Shown piece after piece: positions 5,466 through 7,185 of a DNA stretch of 7,185 bases. Both the position numbers and the translations under genes were made by a program. The notes beneath the pieces are model-generated. The model was not told where the DNA came from, searched no databases, and saw only the letters and a list, made by a program, of their open reading frames with translations. Positions within the stretch are counted from its first letter, which is position 1; each line of letters starts with the position of its first letter. The stretch covers positions 1-7,185 of the forward strand of contig CAAHEN010000012.1 in assembly GCA_900772575.1 (NCBI GenBank). Reading direction: 5' to 3'. Source of the DNA: Bacteroidaceae bacterium (GTDB taxonomy: Bacteria > Bacteroidota > Bacteroidia > Bacteroidales > Bacteroidaceae).

Positions 5466-6812
5466 TCAGATGCCAGTGTAGTTGTGTGGTGTAATAGCCC
5501 GCAGTTCAGCCTTCACCTTGTCGCTGACATCCAGAGTATCGATAAAATGCTGGATACTGTCTTTTGTGATGGCCGTGTTTTTGCGTGTAAGTGCCTTGAG
5601 CGCTTCATAGGGGTGCGGATAGGCCTCCCGGCGTAGAATGGTCTGTATCGCCTCGGCCACAACCGCCCAGCAATTGTCCAGATCCAAGTTGATGCTCTCC
5701 TCATGGAGCAGGAGCTTGCCCATTCCCTTGAGCGTGCTCTGAAAAGCTATGAGTGCATGTCCCATCGGAACACCGATGTTACGGATCACGGTGGAGTCCG
5801 TCAGGTCGCGCTGCAAACGGCTGATCGGGAGTTTGCGGCTAAGGTGTTCCAGTATGGCGTTGGCTATGCCCAGATTGCCTTCCGAGTTTTCAAAGTCGAT
5901 GGGATTGACCTTGTGTGGCATCGCACTCGACCCGACTTCGCCTTCCTTGATACGCTGCTTGAAGTATTCCATCGATATGTATTGCCAGAAATCGCGATCC
6001 AAGTCGATAACGATGGTGTGGATACGCTTCATAGCGTCAAAGACGGCCGCCAGATTGTCATAATTGCTGATCTGCGTTGTATAGGCCTCGCGCTCCAAGC
6101 CCAGACGCTCGCGGACAAACGTATCAGCAAACGCCTTCCAGTCGATATCAGGATAGGCGACATGGTGGGCATTCAGATTACCGGTAGCCCCGCCGAATTT
6201 GGCGGTCAGAGGACAGGCCTCGAGTTGCTCCAGCTGGCGTTCCAGCCTATAGGCAAAGACCTTCACCTCCTTGCCAAGGCGCGTCGGAGAAGCCGGCTGG
6301 CCATGGGTCTTCGCCAACATTGGAATATCCCACCACTCTTCGGCGCGTTCATTCAGATGTGCGATCAGTTCTTTCAGGAGGGGCAGATAGGCCTGTTCCA
6401 AAGCCTCCTTAAGCATGAGCGGGAACGACGTATTGTTGATGTCCTGTGAGGTCAGCCCGAAATGGATGAACTCCTTGTAGGCTTCAAAGCCGCCGAAAGC
6501 GTCAAGGCGCTCTTTAATGAAATATTCCACAGCCTTGACGTCATGATTGGTCACAGACTCGATGGCCTTGATACGTGCCGCATCGTCTTCAGAGAACGAC
6601 TCATAGATACTGCGCAACTGTGCGTACCGCGACTTATCAAAGCTCCGAAGCTGAGGCAACGGCAAATCGCAAAGCGCAATAAAGTATTCTATTTCAACAC
6701 GCAGACGATATCTCATCAAAGCATATTCAGAAAAATATCTCGTTAGCGGCTCAGTCTTGCTACGGTAGCGCCCATCAATGGGCGACACGGCTGTCAGGAT
6801 ATCCAATTCCAT
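5466..6812 (-). CDS. purB: Adenylosuccinate lyase
   Basis: This cytoplasmic enzyme of purine synthesis acts twice, splitting SAICAR to AICAR plus fumarate and adenylosuccinate to AMP plus fumarate. The 448-residue protein belongs to the fumarase/aspartase superfamily and is of normal length. The three conserved regions are visible: NHDVKAVEYF (89-98, with His90) and TSQDINNT (121-128); KTHGQPASPTRLG (168-180, with catalytic His170); and the signature GSSAMPHKVNP (294-304), holding the mobile-loop catalytic Ser295. SPIDGRYRSKT near the N-terminus (10-20) is typical of the E. coli-like PurB subgroup. The start MELDILTAVSPIDGRY at ATG 6810-6812 fits the family. It is the first gene of the minus-strand cluster, with a promoter at 6847-6854 and a leader of about 28 nt. 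I see no PurR-like operator that I can name with confidence. The gene appears intact. Confidence 0.98.
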   Translation of the reverse strand: MELDILTAVSPIDGRYRSKTEPLTRYFSEYALMRYRLRVEIEYFIALCDLPLPQLRSFDKSRYAQLRSIYESFSEDDAARIKAIESVTNHDVKAVEYFIKERLDAFGGFEAYKEFIHFGLTSQDINNTSFPLMLKEALEQAYLPLLKELIAHLNERAEEWWDIPMLAKTHGQPASPTRLGKEVKVFAYRLERQLEQLEACPLTAKFGGATGNLNAHHVAYPDIDWKAFADTFVRERLGLEREAYTTQISNYDNLAAVFDAMKRIHTIVIDLDRDFWQYISMEYFKQRIKEGEVGSSAMPHKVNPIDFENSEGNLGIANAILEHLSRKLPISRLQRDLTDSTVIRNIGVPMGHALIAFQSTLKGMGKLLLHEESINLDLDNCWAVVAEAIQTILRREAYPHPYEALKALTRKNTAITKDSIQHFIDTLDVSDKVKAELRAITPHNYTGI

Positions 6813-6846
6813 GCAATGGTTTATAGGGTTACAACTATTTTGCCTG

Positions 6847-6854
6847 CAAAGTTA
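6847..6854 (-). promoter_or_regulatory. Bacteroidota-type -7 promoter element of purB (TAACTTTG)
   Basis: The minus strand reads TAACTTTG, an exact TAnnTTTG match followed by C, as often seen in Bacteroides promoters. It lies 34 bp before the purB ATG. A TTG (6873-6871) sits 16 nt upstream and may serve as a poor -33 element, slightly closer than usual. This is the only promoter motif found for the purB-pseudouridine synthase-asnS cluster. Confidence 0.7.
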
Positions 6855-6901
6855 GCAGATTTTCTTGGCTCAATAACGCCTGCCACACATTTATTAATAG
6901 C

Positions 6902-6924
6902 ATAACCGGAAAGATTTAGGTTAT
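6902..6924. repeat. Short inverted repeat upstream of the purB promoter
   Basis: ATAACC (6902-6907) and GGTTAT (6919-6924) are perfect inverted copies with an 11-bp spacer, a layout that would suit a dimeric regulator. It lies about 48 bp upstream of the purB -7 element. Six-base arms can occur by chance, so the function is only a suggestion. Confidence 0.3.
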
Positions 6925-6993
6925 CACAACGCCAAGCCGCTCCTCACTTGCCAAGTTGCACATCCGAATATGGCCCATACACGCCTTGGAGAA

Positions 6994-7037
6994 GTCACTT
7001 GGATATCTCATCTATATCTATGCGATATCCAAGTGAC
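6994..7037. repeat. Perfect 14-bp inverted repeat, hairpin-forming
   Basis: GTCACTTGGATATC (6994-7007) and GATATCCAAGTGAC (7024-7037) are exact reverse complements with a 16-bp spacer. After one mismatch the stem continues for 3 bp (CAT 7009-7011 with ATG 7020-7022), leaving an 8-nt loop. This is the strongest palindrome in the window. Neither strand has a T-run directly after it, so it is a poor intrinsic terminator. It may end a transcript arriving from the right, be an operator, or be a small mobile hairpin (REP/MITE-like). It lies in the 373-bp gene-free stretch 6813-7185. Confidence 0.85.
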
Positions 7038-7084
7038 AGGCAAACAGGCCTTTGTTCACATCGAATCCGACAGAATGCAGATAT

Positions 7085-7185
7085 GAGACCTCTGCAAAAG
7101 GTTGAGCCAACAAATTAGGCAAAAAACAAGTGGCGTAACCTGGCGGCGTCTGGGGTCAGGCTGTGGCTCTTGGCGGCGGGTCACC
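7085..7185. mobile_element. Possible insertion-sequence terminus running off the right edge
   Basis: GAGACCTCTGCAAAA (7085-7099) resembles, from memory, the terminal inverted repeats of IS5-family elements in Bacteroidales, which often begin like GAGACCTTTGCAAAA. The DNA after it becomes more GC-rich and G-heavy on the plus strand. No matching inverted copy occurs elsewhere in the window, and no transposase fragment can be recognised in any frame before the edge. The same bases also form a 6-bp stem, TGCAGA/TCTGCA (7076-7081 with 7091-7096), which could explain them differently. Confidence 0.25.

Noticed and set aside
5703..6449. 248-codon plus-strand frame antisense to purB
   Set aside because: It is explained by codon bias of the conserved purB frame; no motif or upstream signal supports it.
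1..7185. CRISPR array or toxin-antitoxin/defence cassette
   Set aside because: No regularly spaced direct repeats and no small paired genes were seen; all long conserved frames are accounted for.

Overview
The window looks like a chromosomal segment of a Bacteroidota (order Bacteroidales) genome. The evidence is a conserved run of housekeeping genes with Bacteroidales-type protein features, two exact copies of the Bacteroidota -7 promoter motif TAnnTTTG just upstream of genes, AT-rich leaders without clear Shine-Dalgarno sites, and a tyrosine recombinase of the kind common in that phylum. A Porphyromonas/Tannerella/Parabacteroides-like host is plausible, but I cannot fix the genus from the sequence alone.

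Layout, left to right. Positions 3-77 may hold the last 24 codons of a plus-strand gene entering from the left edge. A 270-bp non-coding stretch follows and ends in a good promoter at 305-312. It drives a secreted, probably outer-membrane beta-barrel protein at 348-956. Only 11 bp beyond it, in convergent orientation, ends a complete tyrosine recombinase (968-2110, minus) with all six catalytic residues. To its right three housekeeping genes lie on the minus strand, transcribed right to left: purB (adenylosuccinate lyase, 5466-6812), an RluB/RsuA-family pseudouridine synthase with a long disordered Gly/Asn/Arg/Tyr-rich N-terminus (3776-5308), and asnS (asparaginyl-tRNA synthetase, 2241-3635). 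The last 373 bp (6813-7185) contain the purB promoter, a perfect 14-bp inverted repeat, and at the right edge a short sequence resembling an insertion-sequence end. No gene can be called there.

Functionally, purB, the pseudouridine synthase and asnS supply purine nucleotides, rRNA modification and charged tRNA, so they form a growth- and translation-related cluster. They are separated by 157 and 140 bp, so a single operon is possible but internal promoters are not excluded. The recombinase and the barrel protein are the accessory part. The recombinase sits immediately downstream of asnS, with no other mobile-element gene visible.

I found no convincing new multi-gene system. The items most worth a second look are the lone recombinase at the 3' flank of asnS, the 14-bp inverted repeat upstream of purB, and the large RGG-like disordered domain on the pseudouridine synthase.
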